DNA of 64,000 nucleotides from Palaemon carinicauda (taxonomy: Eukaryota > Arthropoda > Malacostraca > Decapoda > Palaemonidae), in the NCBI RefSeq assembly GCF_036898095.1, contig NC_090725.1:320802539-320866538 (forward strand). The letters run 5' to 3'. Below are positions 34,856-47,799 of this stretch, piece after piece. Every line of letters starts with the position of its first letter. Position 1 is the stretch's first letter. The notes below the pieces were generated by a model, which saw nothing but the letters and a program-made list of their open reading frames with translations, was not told the DNA's origin and made no database searches. The translations under genes were made by a program, and so were the position numbers.

Positions 34856-37661
34856 CCCTGGATAGGTACGGTCCTCGGACACCCCTTTAAGGGTATACTC
34901 GGACGCGAACGACCCCGACGCCAAAAAAAATTCTTGAAAAATCAGTTTTTGCAGTAACCTCCTTTTTTCTTTTGCCAAAAAAAACTTCAATGAATGCTTA
35001 AAACAACTGTAAAGATAAATACTACTCATCTGCAGAAAAACTATTTATTATAAATTTTTTAAAAAATTAAGTAGAAAAATAAAAAGACCTGACATAAAAA
35101 TTCATAAAAAAAAAGTTTATACATATATACACAAATCCTTTTAGGAATTGATTCTTGAATGTTTAGGACACATCTTGATGTATTTTGGATGAAGTCAGAC
35201 CCATGGAGGTGAAGATCTGAAATGAGAAAAAAAGGGTAACTTTTTTTGGCCAAAAAAAATTGTCCAAATTTCATGAATTTTTTTGGGTACCCAAATGAAA
35301 TAGGAAGTGGCTAATTTTTTTAGGGAATAAACATTTGTTATCCTAAAATAGAAATATGTAAAAAAATCTTCATTATTTTGTAAATTACATTTATATCAGG
35401 GGCCATATCTAAAGGTAATTTTTTGAGTACTTGGAAATTTCGTAAAAAAATACATATATTTAATATATAATATGATATTTATGCAGGTAAAAATATAACA
35501 AAATATCAGAAATTCTATAGGGAACAAGAATATATATAGATAGGGCAGCTTACGCTTCGGATATGTCCACAAAATGGCCGCCAACCACACTGACTCAGAC
35601 TCCCTAATCTGCCACTTGAAATGTAGGAAGGGTATGTCAATTTCAAGGTGTTATTTACTAATCTAATTATTATTGGATATGCATAAAAATTGTATGGTGG
35701 GTTGCTGGATAATTGTCGATTATTTTACGACTATAAAATTAAAATTCTGACCCAAAAAATTTTTTTTGAAGGGAAATAAAATCGAAAAAAAAATGTAAAA
35801 CAATATTTTAGCTAAAAAAATTTGATGATATTCAATCAAAAAAAAAGTAAACAAAATTTTCCGACAAATAAACATCTAGAGGAATCATTACTCTGTGATA
35901 GTTCCTTAGTACGTAGTAATTTTGAAAGAATTGGGAAAAAACGAAAAAATGGCAATCACCGGAAAATCGAACACATACCTATATATACGCCATATCTGGC
36001 TAAAAAAAAGATAGGCATGGGTAGCCAGATCATCTAGAAACACTTTCCAACACTATAAAAATATAAGTTTTGCGACACTACTTGCCAATTCCTTACGGTA
36101 ACATGACTAAGCAAAAAAATGCAAAACAAATAAAAAGGGGCACTCGTGGAAAAATGGCCATTCTAATATACGGCATTTCAGAAAAAAAAAATTTCAGCCA
36201 CGTGCTAGGCAAACCATCAAAGCATATTTTCCGACAAATAAACATATAAATGAAATATTACTCTGTGATAGTTCCTTAGTAAGTAGTAATTTTGAAAGAA
36301 TTGGGAAAAAACGAAAAAATGGCAATCACCGGAAAATCGAACACATACCTATATATACGCCATATCTGGCTAAAAAAAAGATAGGCATGGGTAGCCAGAT
36401 CATCTAGAAACACTTTCCAACACTATAAAAATATAAGTTTTGCGACACTACTTGCCAATTCCTTACGGTAACATGACTAAGCAAAAAAATGCAAAACAAA
36501 TAAAAAGGGGCACTCGCGGAAAAATGCCCAACATTCTAATATACGGCATCTCAGATAAAAAAAAAGACATGCACTTGTTAGCCCAACCATCAAGGCACAC
36601 TTTCTAACACATAAACATGAAAAAAAAATCAATAATATACGGCAATTCCTTACTACGTAGTAAATTTTTACAAATATTGAAAAAAAAAACAGAAATTGGC
36701 AACCGCAGTTAAATACCCAATATACCAATAACTACGTCGTATCTGACAAAAACAAAATCACGCATGGGTAGCCAGATCATCTAGACACACTTTCCAACAT
36801 TAAAAAAGCAAAAGTTTTACGACACTATTTCGCAATATCTTACGGAAAAATGACTTGGCAAAAAAATAAAAAAAAATAAAAAAGGGACACTCGCGGTAAA
36901 ATGCCCGACATTCTAATATACGACATCTCAGATAAAAAAAAAGACATGCACGTGTTAGCCCAACCATCAAGGCACACTTTCTAACACATAAACATGAAAA
37001 AAAAATCAATAATATACGGCAATTCCTTACTACGTAGTAATTTTTACAAATATTGAAAAAAAAACAGAAATTGGTAACCGCAGTTAAATACCCAATATAC
37101 CAATAACTACGTCGTATCTGACAAAAACAAAGTCATGCATGGGTAGCCAGATCATCTAGACACACTTTCCAACACTAAACAAGCAAAAGTTTTACGACAC
37201 TATTTGGCAATATCTTACGGAAAAATGACTTGGCAAAAAAATGAAAAAAAATGAAAAAGGGGCACTCGCGGTAAAATGGTCCTCGTGGTGATGAACGACA
37301 TTTTAACTAAAAAAAAAAAAATGCACATGGTAGCCAAACAATCCACCAAGACTTTCCACAACTGATAACCTATACAAGTTGCACCATTCTACGACAATTT
37401 CATAATACGTAATAACTTTGATAATTATGCAAACTACCTCAGAAGGGTAAACTCGGACGCGAACGACCCCGACGCGTCTCAGAAATCGGGGAAGGAGTAC
37501 AGCTACAGCAATGCACATCTGGACACTACTAGAGCGTGTAGGGGAGACACCTCCTGCAGGTCGATCACCCACAAATTCAGTCACAGGGGTGAGTCACGTG
37601 AGAAAAACCTGTTTTTTTTTGACGCTCGGGGTCGCAAACGACCCACCGTACCTATCCAGGG
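34856..37661. mobile_element. Non-autonomous piggyBac-like element, copy 1 (2,806 bp)
   Basis: The left end reads CCCTGGATAGGTACGGT and the right end ACCGTACCTATCCAGGG, a perfect 17-bp terminal inverted repeat, flanked by TTAA on both sides. TTAA duplication and CCC-type ends are the signature of piggyBac; Kolobok and Sola3 also use TTAA. A subterminal GC-rich motif (GGACGCGAACGACCCCGACG) occurs at 34901-34920 and again at about 37455-37474, and in diverged inverted form beside the right end. The middle is AT-rich, with four tandem repeats of about 375 bp. No transposase domain is visible in any frame, so movement would need a transposase from elsewhere. Confidence 0.92.
35855..37275. repeat. 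Internal ~375-bp tandem repeats of piggyBac-like element, copy 1
   Basis: The landmark GTAGCCAGATCATCTAGA occurs at 36021, 36391, 36768 and 37143, spacings 370, 377 and 375. The first two repeats are nearly identical to each other, and the last two form a second, more diverged pair. The repeats are A-rich and contain TACGTAGTA palindromes. Confidence 0.9.
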
Positions 37662-37665
37662 TTAA
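37662..37665. repeat. TTAA target duplication, right, element 1
   Basis: Right partner of the TTAA at 34852. Confidence 0.9.
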
Positions 37666-37854
37666 GTGTTTTAAATGTTACATATGCTTTCTGAGCGTAG
37701 ATTTGGCAGAAATTTAGCCCTCTCAAAGTGTTTTAAATATTATAGATGCTGTCTGAGCGATGATCTGTCTGTAATTTTAGTTTTCTCGCAGCGTTTTAAA
37801 TATTATAGATGCTCTATGAGCGAAGGTCTGACAGTAATTTTAGTCTTTTCAAAG

Positions 37855-38068
37855 TTTTCTCGAGTTTTTCTGTCTATAATTCATTGTTCTCGTATATCAG
37901 CAATCCTCTTATAGTGATGAATATAAAGCGTAATTGAAAGAACTCCTCTCTTGCTCTGTAAAATCCCTTTGGTCTTGTCAATTAGGTTTTTTGACAAACC
38001 TGTGGTTTTAATCAAAGGTACAAAAAAATTTACAACATAATTATTTTTTTTTTCATTTGATTAAGTAC
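37855..38068 (+). repeat. Non-monomeric unit spacer 6
   Basis: 214 bp; GATGAATATAAAG variant. Confidence 0.9.
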
Positions 38069-41000
38069 TTTTAGTCTTCTTGAATTATTTTGAACATTAT
38101 ATTGCGGTCTGAGTGAAGATTTGGCAGTAATTTTGTCTTTTCAAAGTATTTCGAACGTTATAGATATGGCCTGAGCGAAGAAATATAGTAATTTTATTCT
38201 TTTCGAAGCATTTTGAACGTTATAGATGCCGTCTGAGCGATGATCTGGCCGTAATTTCAGTCCTCTCGAAGTATTTTAAGCGTTATAGATGCTGTCTGAG
38301 CTGAGATATGACAGTAATTTTTGTCTTCTTTGAGTATTTGAACGTTATAGATGCTGTCTGAGGGAAAACCGGCAGTATTTTTAGTCTTCTTTGAGTATTT
38401 GATCGTTATAGATGCTTTCTGGGGGAAAATCTGGCAGTATTTTTAGTCTTCTTTAAGTATTTGAACGTAATAGATGCTGTCTGAGGGAAAACCCGGCAGT
38501 ATTTTTAGTCTTCTTTAAGTATTTGATCGTTATAGATGCTATCTGGGGGAAAATCCGGCAGTATTTTTAGTCTTCTTTTAGTATTTAAACGTTTTAGATG
38601 CAGTCTGAGCGAAGATTTGGCAGTAATTTCAGTCTTTTCGGAGTATTTTGAACGTTATAGATGCTGTGTGAGCTAAAATCTGGCAGTATTTTTTGTCTTC
38701 TTCAAGTATTTGATCGTTATAGATGCTGTCTGAGGGAAAATCCGGCAGTATTTTTAGTCTTCTTTAAGTATTTGAACGTTATAGATGCTGTCTTAGGGAA
38801 AATCCGGCAGTATTTTTAGTCTTCTTTAAGTATTTGAACGTTTTAGATGCAGTCTGAGCGAAGATTTGACTGTAATTTCAGTTTTTTCGAAGTATTTTGA
38901 ACGTTATTGATGCTGTGTGAGCTAAAATCTTGCAGTATTTTTAGTCTTCTTTAAGTATTTGAACGTTATACATGCTGTGTGAGGGAAAATCCGGCAGTAT
39001 TTTTAGTCTTCTTTAAGTATTTGAACGTTATAGATGCTGTTTGAGGGAAAATCCTACAGTATTTTTAGTCTTCTTTAAGTATATGAACGTTTTAGATGCT
39101 GTCTGAGCGAAGATTTGACAGTCATTTCAGTCTTTTCGAATTATTTTGAACGTTATAGATGCTGTGTGAGCTAAAATATGGCAGTATTTTTAGTCTTCTT
39201 TAAGTATTTGAACGTTATAGATGCTGTCTGAGGGAAAATCCGGCAGTATTTTTAGTCTTCTTTAAGTATTTGAACGTTATAGATGCTGTCTGAGGGGAAA
39301 TCCGGCAGTATTTTTAGTCTTCTTTATGTATTTGAATGTTTAAGATGCAGTCTGAGCGAAGATTTGGCAGTAATTTCAGTCTTTTCGAAGTATTTTGAAC
39401 GTTATAGATGCTGTGTGAGCTAAAATATGACAGTAATTTTTGTCTTCTTTGAGTATTTGAACGTTATAGATGCTGTCTGAGGGAAAACCCGGCAGTATTT
39501 TTAGTCATCTTTAATTATTTGATCGTTATAGATGCTGTCTGGGGGAAAATCCGGCAGTAGTTTTTAGTCTTCTTTAAGTATTTGAACGGTATAGATGCTG
39601 TCTGAGGGATAATCAGGCAGTATTTTTAGTCTTCTTTAAGTATTTGAACGTTATAGATGCTCTCTGAGGGAAAATCCGGCAGTATTTTTAGTCTTCTTTT
39701 AGTATTTGAACGTTTTAGATGCAGTCTGAGCGAAGATTAGGCAGTAATTTCAGTCTTTTCGAAGTATTTTGAACGTTATAGATGCTGTGTGAGCTGAAAT
39801 CTGGCAGTATTTTTAGTCTTCTTTAAGTATTTGAACGTTATAGATGCTGTCTGAGGGAAAATCTGCCAGTATTTTTAGTCTTCTTTAAGTATTTGAACGT
39901 TTTAGATGCAGTCTGAGCGAAGATTTGTCAGTAATTTCAGTCTTTTCGAAGAATTTTGAACGTTATAGATGCTGTGTGAGCTAAAATCTGGCAGTATTTT
40001 TAGTCTTCTTTACGTATTTGAACGTTATAGATGCTGTCTGAGGGAAAATTCGGCAGTATTTTTAGTCTTCTTTAAGTATTTGAACGTTATAGATGCTGTC
40101 TGAGGTAACATCCGGCAGTATTTTTAGTCTTCTTTAAGTATTTGAACGTTTTAGCTGCAGTCTGAGCGAAGATTTGGCAGTAATTTCAGTCTTTTCGAAG
40201 TATTTTGAACGTTATAGATGCTGTGTGAGCTAAAATCTGGCAGTATTTTTATTCTTTAAGTATTTGAACGTTATAGATGCTGTCTGAGTGAAAATCCGGC
40301 AGTATTTTTAGTCTTCTTTAAGTATTTGAACGTTATAGATGCTGTCTGAGGGAAAATCTGGCAGTATTTTTAGTCTTCTTTAAGTATTTGAACGTTTTAG
40401 ATGCAGTCTGAGCGAAGATTTGGCAGTAATTTCAGTCTTTTCGAAGTATTTTGAACGTTATAGATGCTCTGTGAGCTAAAATCTGGCAGTATTTTTAGTC
40501 TTCTTTAAGTATTTGAACGTTATAGATGCTGTGTGAGGGAAAATCCGGTAGTATTTTTAGTCTTCTTTAAGTATTTGATCGTTATAGATGCTGTCTGGGG
40601 GAAAATCCGGCAGTATTTTTAGTCTTTTTTAAGTATTTGAACGTTATAGATGCTGTCTGAGGGAAAATCCGGCAGCATTTTTAGTCTTCTTTAAGTATTT
40701 GAACGTTTTAGATGCAGTCTGAGCGAAGATTTGGCAGTAATTTCAGTCTTTTCGAAGTATTTTGACCGTTATAGATGCTGTGTGAGCTAAAATCTGGTAG
40801 TATTTTTAGTCTTCTCGAAATATTTTTAACGCTGTAGATCTTTTTGATGGAAGGGTTGACAGTAATTTTAATCTTCTCAAAGTATTTGGAACGTTATATA
40901 TGCTTCTGGGGGAAGATATGGAAGTGATTTTAATCTTTTCGGAGTATTTTGAAAGTTATTGAAGCTATCTGAGCGAGCATCTGGCAGTAATTTTAGTCTT

Positions 41001-42199
41001 CTCAAAGTATTTTGAACGTTATAAATGCTTTCTGTGGGAAGATTTGGCAGTGATTTTAGTCTTCTCGGAGTATTTTGAACGTTATAAATGCTTTCTGTGG
41101 GAAGATTTGGCAGTGATTTTAGTCTTCTCGAAGTATTTTGAACGTTATAAATGCTTTCTGCGGGAAGATTTGGCAGTGATTTTAGTCTTCTCGAAGTATT
41201 TGGAACGTTATAAATGCTTTCTGCGGGAAGATTTGGCAGTGATTTTAGTCTTTTCAAAGTATTTTGAACGTTATAAATGCTTTTTGCGGGAAGATTTGGC
41301 AGTGATTTTAGTCTTTTCGAAGTATTTTGAACGTTATAAATGCTTTCTGCGGGAAGATTTGGCAGTGATTTTAGTCGTTTCAAAGTATTGTGAACGCTAT
41401 AGATGCTGTCTGAGGGAAGATCTGGCAGTAATTTTAGTCTTTTCGAAGTACTTGGAACGTTATAGATGCTCCTGAGCGAAGATCTGTAAGTGATTATATT
41501 CTTTTCAAAGTATTTTGAAAATTATTGAACCTATCTGAGAGAGCATCTGGCAGTAATTTTAGTCTACTCGAAGTATTTTGAACGTTATTGATGCTGTCTG
41601 AGCAAAAATCTGACAGTATTTTCAATGTTTCTGAAGTATTTGAACGTTATAAATGGTGTCTGAGGGAAAATCGGGCAGTATTTTTAGTCTTTCCGTAGTA
41701 TTTTTAACGTTATAGTGGCTGTTTGAGGGAAGATATAGCATTAATTTTAGTATTGAAATATTTTGAACGTTATAGATGCTAGTTGAGGGAAAATTTGACA
41801 GTAATTTTAATCTTCGCGAAGTATTTTGAACGTTATGGATGCTCTGTGACCGTAGATTAGCATTAATTTCAGTCTTCTCGACGAATTTTGAACGTTATTG
41901 ATGCTGTCTGAGCGAAGGTGTGGCAGTAATTTTGGTCTTTTAGAAGTGTTTTTTTGATATTATAGATTCTTCTGAAACGAAGGTTTGGCAGTTATTTTAG
42001 TCTTCTTTAAGTGTTTTAAATGTTACATATGCTTTCTGAGCGTAGATTTGGCAGAAATTTAGCCCTCTCAAAGTGTTTTAAATATTATAGATGCTGTCTG
42101 AGCGATGATCTGTCTGTAATTTTAGTTTTCTCGCAGCGTTTTAAATATTATAGATGCTCTATGAGCGAAGGTCTGGCAGTAATTTTAGTCTTTTCAAAG

Positions 42200-42413
42200 T
42201 TTTCTCGAGTTTTTCTGTCTATGATTCATTGTTCTCGTATATCAGCAATCCTCTTATAGTGATGAAAATAAAGCGTAATTGAAAGAACTCCTCTCTTGCT
42301 CTGTAAAATCCCTTTGGTCTTGTCAATTATGTTTTTTGACAAACTTGTGGTTTTAATCAAAGGTACAAAAAAATTTACAACATAATTATTTTTTTTTTCA
42401 TTTGATTAAGTAC
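42200..42413 (+). repeat. Non-monomeric unit spacer 7
   Basis: 214 bp. Carries GATGAAAATAAAG and TCAATTATG...AACTTG, both shared only with spacer 9; these changes remove part of the AGGTTT/AAACCT hairpin. Confidence 0.9.
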
Positions 42414-42860
42414 TTTTAGTCTTCTCGAATTATTTTGAACATTATATTGCGGTCTGAGTGAAGATTTGGCAGTAATTTTAGTCTTTTCAAAGTATTTCAA
42501 ACGTTATATATATGGCCTGAGCGAAGAAATATAGTAATTTTATACTTTTCGAAGCATTTTGAACGTTATAGATGCCGTCTGAGCGATGATCTGGCCGTAA
42601 TTTCAGTCCTCTCGAAGTATTTTAAGCGTTATAGATGCTGTCTGAGCTGAGATATGACAGTAATTTTTGTCTTCTTTGAGTATTTGAACGTTATAGATGC
42701 TGTCTGAGGGAAAACCGGCAGTATTTTTAGTCTTCTTTAAGTATTTGATCGTTATAGATGCTTTCTGGGGGAAAATCTGGCAGTATTTTTAGTCTTCTTT
42801 AAGTATTTGAACGTTATAGATGCTGTCTGAGGGAAAACCCGGCAGTATTTTTAGTCTTCT

Positions 42861-42864
42861 TTAA
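42861..42864. repeat. TTAA target duplication, left, element 2
   Basis: Matched at 45669-45672; the corresponding empty site in sister unit 9 is the single TTAA at 53990-53993. Confidence 0.9.
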
Positions 42865-45668
42865 CCCTGGATAGGTACGGTCCTCGGACACCCCTTTAAG
42901 GGTATACTCGGACGCGAACGACCCCGACGCCAAAAAAAATTCTTGAAAAATCAGTTTTTGCAGTAACCTCCTTTTTTCTTTTGCCAAAAAAAACTTCAAT
43001 GAATGCTTAAAACAACTGTAAAGATAAATACTACTCATCTGCAGAAAAACTATTTATTATAAATATTTTAAAAAATTAAGTAGAAAAAAAAAAGACCTGA
43101 CATAAAAATTCATAAAAAAAAAGTTTATACATATATACACAAATCCTTTTAGGAATTGATTCTTGAATGTTTAGGACACATCTTGATGTATTTTGGATGA
43201 AGTCAGACCCATGGAGGTGAAGATCTGAAATGAGAAAAAAAGGGTAACTTTTTTTGGCCAAAAAAAATTGTCCAAATTTCATGAATTTTTTTGGGTACCC
43301 AAATGAAATAGGAAGTGGCTAATTTTTTTAGGGAATAAACATATGTTATCCTAAAATAGAAATATGTAAAAAAATCTTCATTATTTTGTAAATTACATTT
43401 ATATCAGGGGCCATATCTAAAGGTAATTTTTTGAGTACTTGGAAATTTCGTAAAAAAATACATATATTTAATATATAATATGATATTTATGCAGGTAAAA
43501 ATATACCAAAATATCACAAATTCTATAGGGAACAAGAATATATATAGATAGGGCAGCTTACGCTTCGGATATGTCCACAAAATGGCCACCAACCACACTG
43601 ACTCAGACTCCCTAATCTGCCACTTGAAATGTAGGAAGGGTATGTCAATTTCAAGGTGTTATTTACTAATCTAATTATTATTGGATATGCATAAAAATTG
43701 TATGGTGGGTTGCTGGATAATTGTCGATTATTTTACGACTATAAAATTAAAATTCTGACCCAAAAATTTTTTTTTGAAGGGAAATAAAATCGAAAAAAAA
43801 ATGTAAAACAATATTTTAGCTAAAAAAATTTGATGATATTCAATCAAAAAAAAGTAAACAAAATTTTCCGACAAATAAACATCTAGAGGAATCATTACTC
43901 TGTGATAGTTCCTTAGTACGTAGTAATTTTGAAAGAATCGGGAAAAAACGAAAAAATGGCAATCACCGGAAAATCGAACACATACCTATATATACGCCAT
44001 ATCTGGCTAAAAAAAAGATAGGCATGGGTAGCCAGATCATCTAGAAACACTTTCCAACACTATAAAAATATAAGTTTTGCGACACTACTTGCCAATTCCT
44101 TACGGTAACATGACTAAGCAAAAAAATGCAAAACAAATAAAAAGGGGCACTCGTGGAAAAATGGCCATTCTAATATACGGCATTTCAGAAAAAAAAAATT
44201 TCAGCCACGTGCTAGGCAAACCATCAAGGCATATTTTCCGACAAATAAACATATAAATGAAATATTACTCTGTGATAGTTCCTTAGTACGTAGTAATTTT
44301 GAAAGAAATGGGAAAAAACGAAAAAATGGCAATCACAGGAAAATCGAACACATACTTATATATACGCCATATCTGGCTAAAAAAAAAATAGGCATGGGTA
44401 GCCAGATCATCTAGAAACACTTTCCAACACTATAAAAATATAAGTTTTGCGACACTACTTGCCAATTCCTTACGGTAACATGACTAAGCAAAAAAATGCA
44501 AAACAAATAAAAAGGGGCACTCGCGGAAAAATGCCCAACATTCTAATATACGGCATCTCAGATAAAAAAAAAAAGACATGCACGTGTTAGCCCAACCATC
44601 AAGGCACACTTTCTAACACATAAACATGAAAAAAAAATCAATAATATACGGCAATTCCTTACTACGTAGTAAATTTTTACAAATATTGAAAAAAAACAGA
44701 AATTGGCAACCGCAGTTAAATACCCAATATACCAATAACTACGTCGTATCTGACAAAAACAAAATCACGCATGGGTAGCCAGATCATCTAGACACACTTT
44801 CCAACATTAAAAAAGCAAAAGTTTTACGACACTATTTCGCAATATCTTACGGAAAAATGACTTGGCAAAAAAATTAAAAAAAATTAAAAAGGGACACTCG
44901 CGGTAAAATGCCCGACATTCTAATATACGACATCTCAGATAAAAAAAAAGACATGCACGTGTTAGCCCAACCATCAAGGCACACTTTCTAACACATAAAC
45001 ATGAAAAAAAATGAATAATATACGGCAATTCCTTACTACGTAGTAATTTTTACAAATATTGAAAAAAAAACAGAAATTGGTAACCGCAGTTAAATACCCA
45101 ATATACCAATAACTACGTCGTATCTGACAAAAACAAAGTCATGCATGGGTAGCCAGATCATCTAGACACACTTTCCAACACTAAACAAGCAAAAGTTTTA
45201 CGACACTATTTGGCAATATCTTACGGAAAAATGACTTGGCAAAAAAATGAAAAAAAAATGAAAAAGGGGCACTCGCGGTAAAATGGTCCTCGTGGTGATG
45301 AACGACATTTTAACTTAAAAAAAAAACATGCACATGGTAGCCAAACAATCCACCAAGACTTTCCACAACTGATAACCTATACAAGTTGCACCATTCTACG
45401 ACAATTTCATAATACGTAATAACTTTGATAATTATGCAAACTACCTCAGAAGGGTAAACTCGGACGCGAATGACCCCGATGCGTCTCAGAAATCGGGGAA
45501 GGAGTACAGCTACAGCAATGCACATCTGGACACTACTAGAGCGTGTAGGGGAGACACCTCCTGCAGGTCGATCACCCACAAATTCAGTCACAGGGGTGAG
45601 TCACGTGAGAAAAACCTGTTTTTTTTTGACGCTCGGGGTCGCAAACGACCCACCGTACCTATCCAGGG
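42865..45668. mobile_element. Non-autonomous piggyBac-like element, copy 2 (2,804 bp)
   Basis: Same orientation, ends and internal plan as copy 1 but in a different monomer, so a separate insertion. It differs from copy 1 by scattered substitutions and A-run length changes (for example AACATATG against AACATTTG, GGCCACC against GGCCGCC). At the right subterminal motif it has TG where copy 1 has CG (GCGAATGACCCCGATG), consistent with decay of methylated CpG. It has no transposase. Confidence 0.92.
43860..45285. repeat. Internal ~375-bp tandem repeats of piggyBac-like element, copy 2
   Basis: The same landmark lies at 44028, 44398, 44775 and 45149, spacings 370, 377 and 374, so the four-repeat structure predates both insertions. 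Confidence 0.9.
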
Positions 45669-45672
45669 TTAA
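45669..45672. repeat. TTAA target duplication, right, element 2
   Basis: Right partner of the TTAA at 42861. Confidence 0.9.
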
Positions 45673-47799
45673 GTATTTGATCGTTATAGATGCTATCTGG
45701 GGGAAAATCTGGCAGTATATTTAGTCTTCTTTTAGTATTTAAACGTTTTACATGCAGTCTGAGCGAAGATTTGGCAGTAATTTCAGTCTTTTCGGAGTAT
45801 TTTGAACGTTATAGATGCTGTGTGAGCTAAAATCTGGCTGTATTTTTTGTCTTCTTTAAGTATTTGATCGTTATAGATGCTGTCTGAGGGAAAATCCGGC
45901 AGTATTTTTAGTCTTCTTTAAGTATTTGAACGTTATAGATGCTGTCTTAGGGAAAATCCGGCAGTATTTTTAGTCTTCTTTAAGTATTTGAACGTTTTAG
46001 ATGCAGTCTGAGCGAAGATTTGACAGTAATTTCAGTTTTTTCGAAGTATTTTGTACGTTATTGATGCTGTGTGAGCTAAAATCTTGCAGTATTTTTAGTC
46101 TTCTTTAAGTATTTGAACGTTATAGATGCTGTGTGAGGGAAAATCCGGCAGTATTTTTAGTCTTCTTTAAGTATTTGAACGTTATAGATGCTGTTTGAGG
46201 GAAAATCCTACAGTATTTTTAGTCTTCTTTAAGTATTTGAACGTTTTAGATGCTGTCTGAGCGAAGATTTGACAGTCATTTCAGTCTTTTCGAATTATTT
46301 TGAACGTTATAGATGCTGTGTGAGCTAAAATCTGGCAGTATTTTTAGTCTTCTTTAAGTATTTGAACGTTATAGATGCTGTCTGAGGGAAAATCCGGCAG
46401 TATTTTTAGTCTTCTTTAAGTATTTGAACGTTATAGATGCTGTCTGAGGGGAAATCCGGCAGTATTTTTAGTCTTCTTTATGTATTTGAATGTTTAAGAT
46501 GCAGTCAGAGCGAAGATTTGTCAGTAATTTCAGTCTTTTCGAAGTATTTTGAACGTTATAGATGCTGTGTGAGCTAAAATATGACAGTAATTTTTGTCTT
46601 CTTTGAGTATTTGAACGTTATTGATGCTGTCTGAGGGAAAACCCGGCAGTATTTTTAGTCATCTTTAATTATTTGATCGTTATAGATGCTGTCTGGGGGA
46701 AAATCCGGCAGTAGTTTTTAGTCTTCTTTAAGTATTTGAACGGTATAGATGCTGTCTGAGGGAAAATCAGGCAGTATTTTTAGTCTTCTTTAAGTATTTG
46801 AACGTTATAGATGCTCTCTGAGGGAAAATCCGGCAGTATTTTTAGTCTTCTTTAAGTATTTGAACGTTTTAGATGCAGTCTGAGCGAAGATTAGGCAGTA
46901 ATTTCAGTCTTTTCGAAGTATTTTGAACGTTATAGATGCTGTGTGAGCTGAAATCTGGCAGTATTTTTAGTCTTCTTTAAGTATTTGAACGTTATAGATG
47001 CTGTCTGAGGGAAAATCCGGCAGTATTTTTAGTCTTCTTTAAGTATTTGAACGTTATAGATGCTGTCTGAGGGAAAATCTGGCAGTAATTTTAGTGTTCT
47101 TTAAGTATTTGAACGTTTTAGATGCAGTCTGAGCGAAGATTTGTCAGTAATTTCAGTCTTTTCGAAGAATTTTGAACGTTATAGATGCTGTGTGAGCTAA
47201 AATCTGGCAGTATTTTTAGTCTTCTTTACGTATTTGAACGTTATAGATGCTGTCTGAGGGAAAATTCGGCAGTATTTTTAGTCTTCTTTAAGTATTTGAA
47301 CGTTATAGATGCTGTCTGAGGTAACATCCGGCAGTATTTTTAGTGTTCTTTAAGTATTTGAACGTTTTAGCTGCAGTCTGAGCGAAGATTTGGCAGTAAT
47401 TTCAGTCTTTTCGAAGTATTTTGAACGTTATAGATGCTGTGTGAGCTAAAATCTGGCTGTATTTTTAGTCTTCTTTAAGTATTTGAACGTTATAGATGCT
47501 GTGTGAGGGAAAATCCGGTAGTATTTTTAGTCTTCTTTAAGTATTTGATCGTTATAGATGCTGTGTGGGGGAAAATCCGGCAGTATTTTTAGTCTTCTTT
47601 AAGTATTTGAACGTTATAGATGCTGTCTGAGGGAAAATCCGGCAGCATTTTTAGTCTTCTTTAAGTATTTGAACGTTTTAGATGCAGTCTGAGCGAAGAT
47701 TTGGCAGTAATTTCAGTCTTTTCGAAGTATTTTAACCGTTATAGATGCTGTGTGAGCTAAAATCTGGCAGTATTTTTAGTCTTCTCGAAATATTTTTAA

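Larger units (their letters stand above)
33675..40829 (+). repeat. Higher-order unit 6 (7,155 bp; 4,345 bp without the insertion)
   Basis: Subtracting the piggyBac-like insertion and its TTAA duplication (2,810 bp) gives a head of exactly 1,370 bp and a spacer at 37855-38068, as in the other units. The arm is 2,761 bp. The arm and spacer share variants (GAACGTAATAGATGC, GATGAATATAAAG) with unit 8. Confidence 0.9.
40830..47799 (+). repeat. Higher-order unit 7 (6,970 bp; 4,162 bp without the insertion)
   Basis: Head 1,370 bp, spacer 42200-42413, arm 2,578 bp after removal of the second piggyBac-like element and one TTAA. It shares spacer variants and the rare GGCAGTATATTTAG monomer (45711 region) with unit 9 (54020 region), so the two are sister units. 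Confidence 0.9.

Noticed and set aside
37303..37584. 93-codon minus-strand frame at the right end of the piggyBac-like element
   Set aside because: It overlaps the subterminal GC-rich motifs, has no transposase motif, and is kept in copy 2 only because the DNA is nearly identical.
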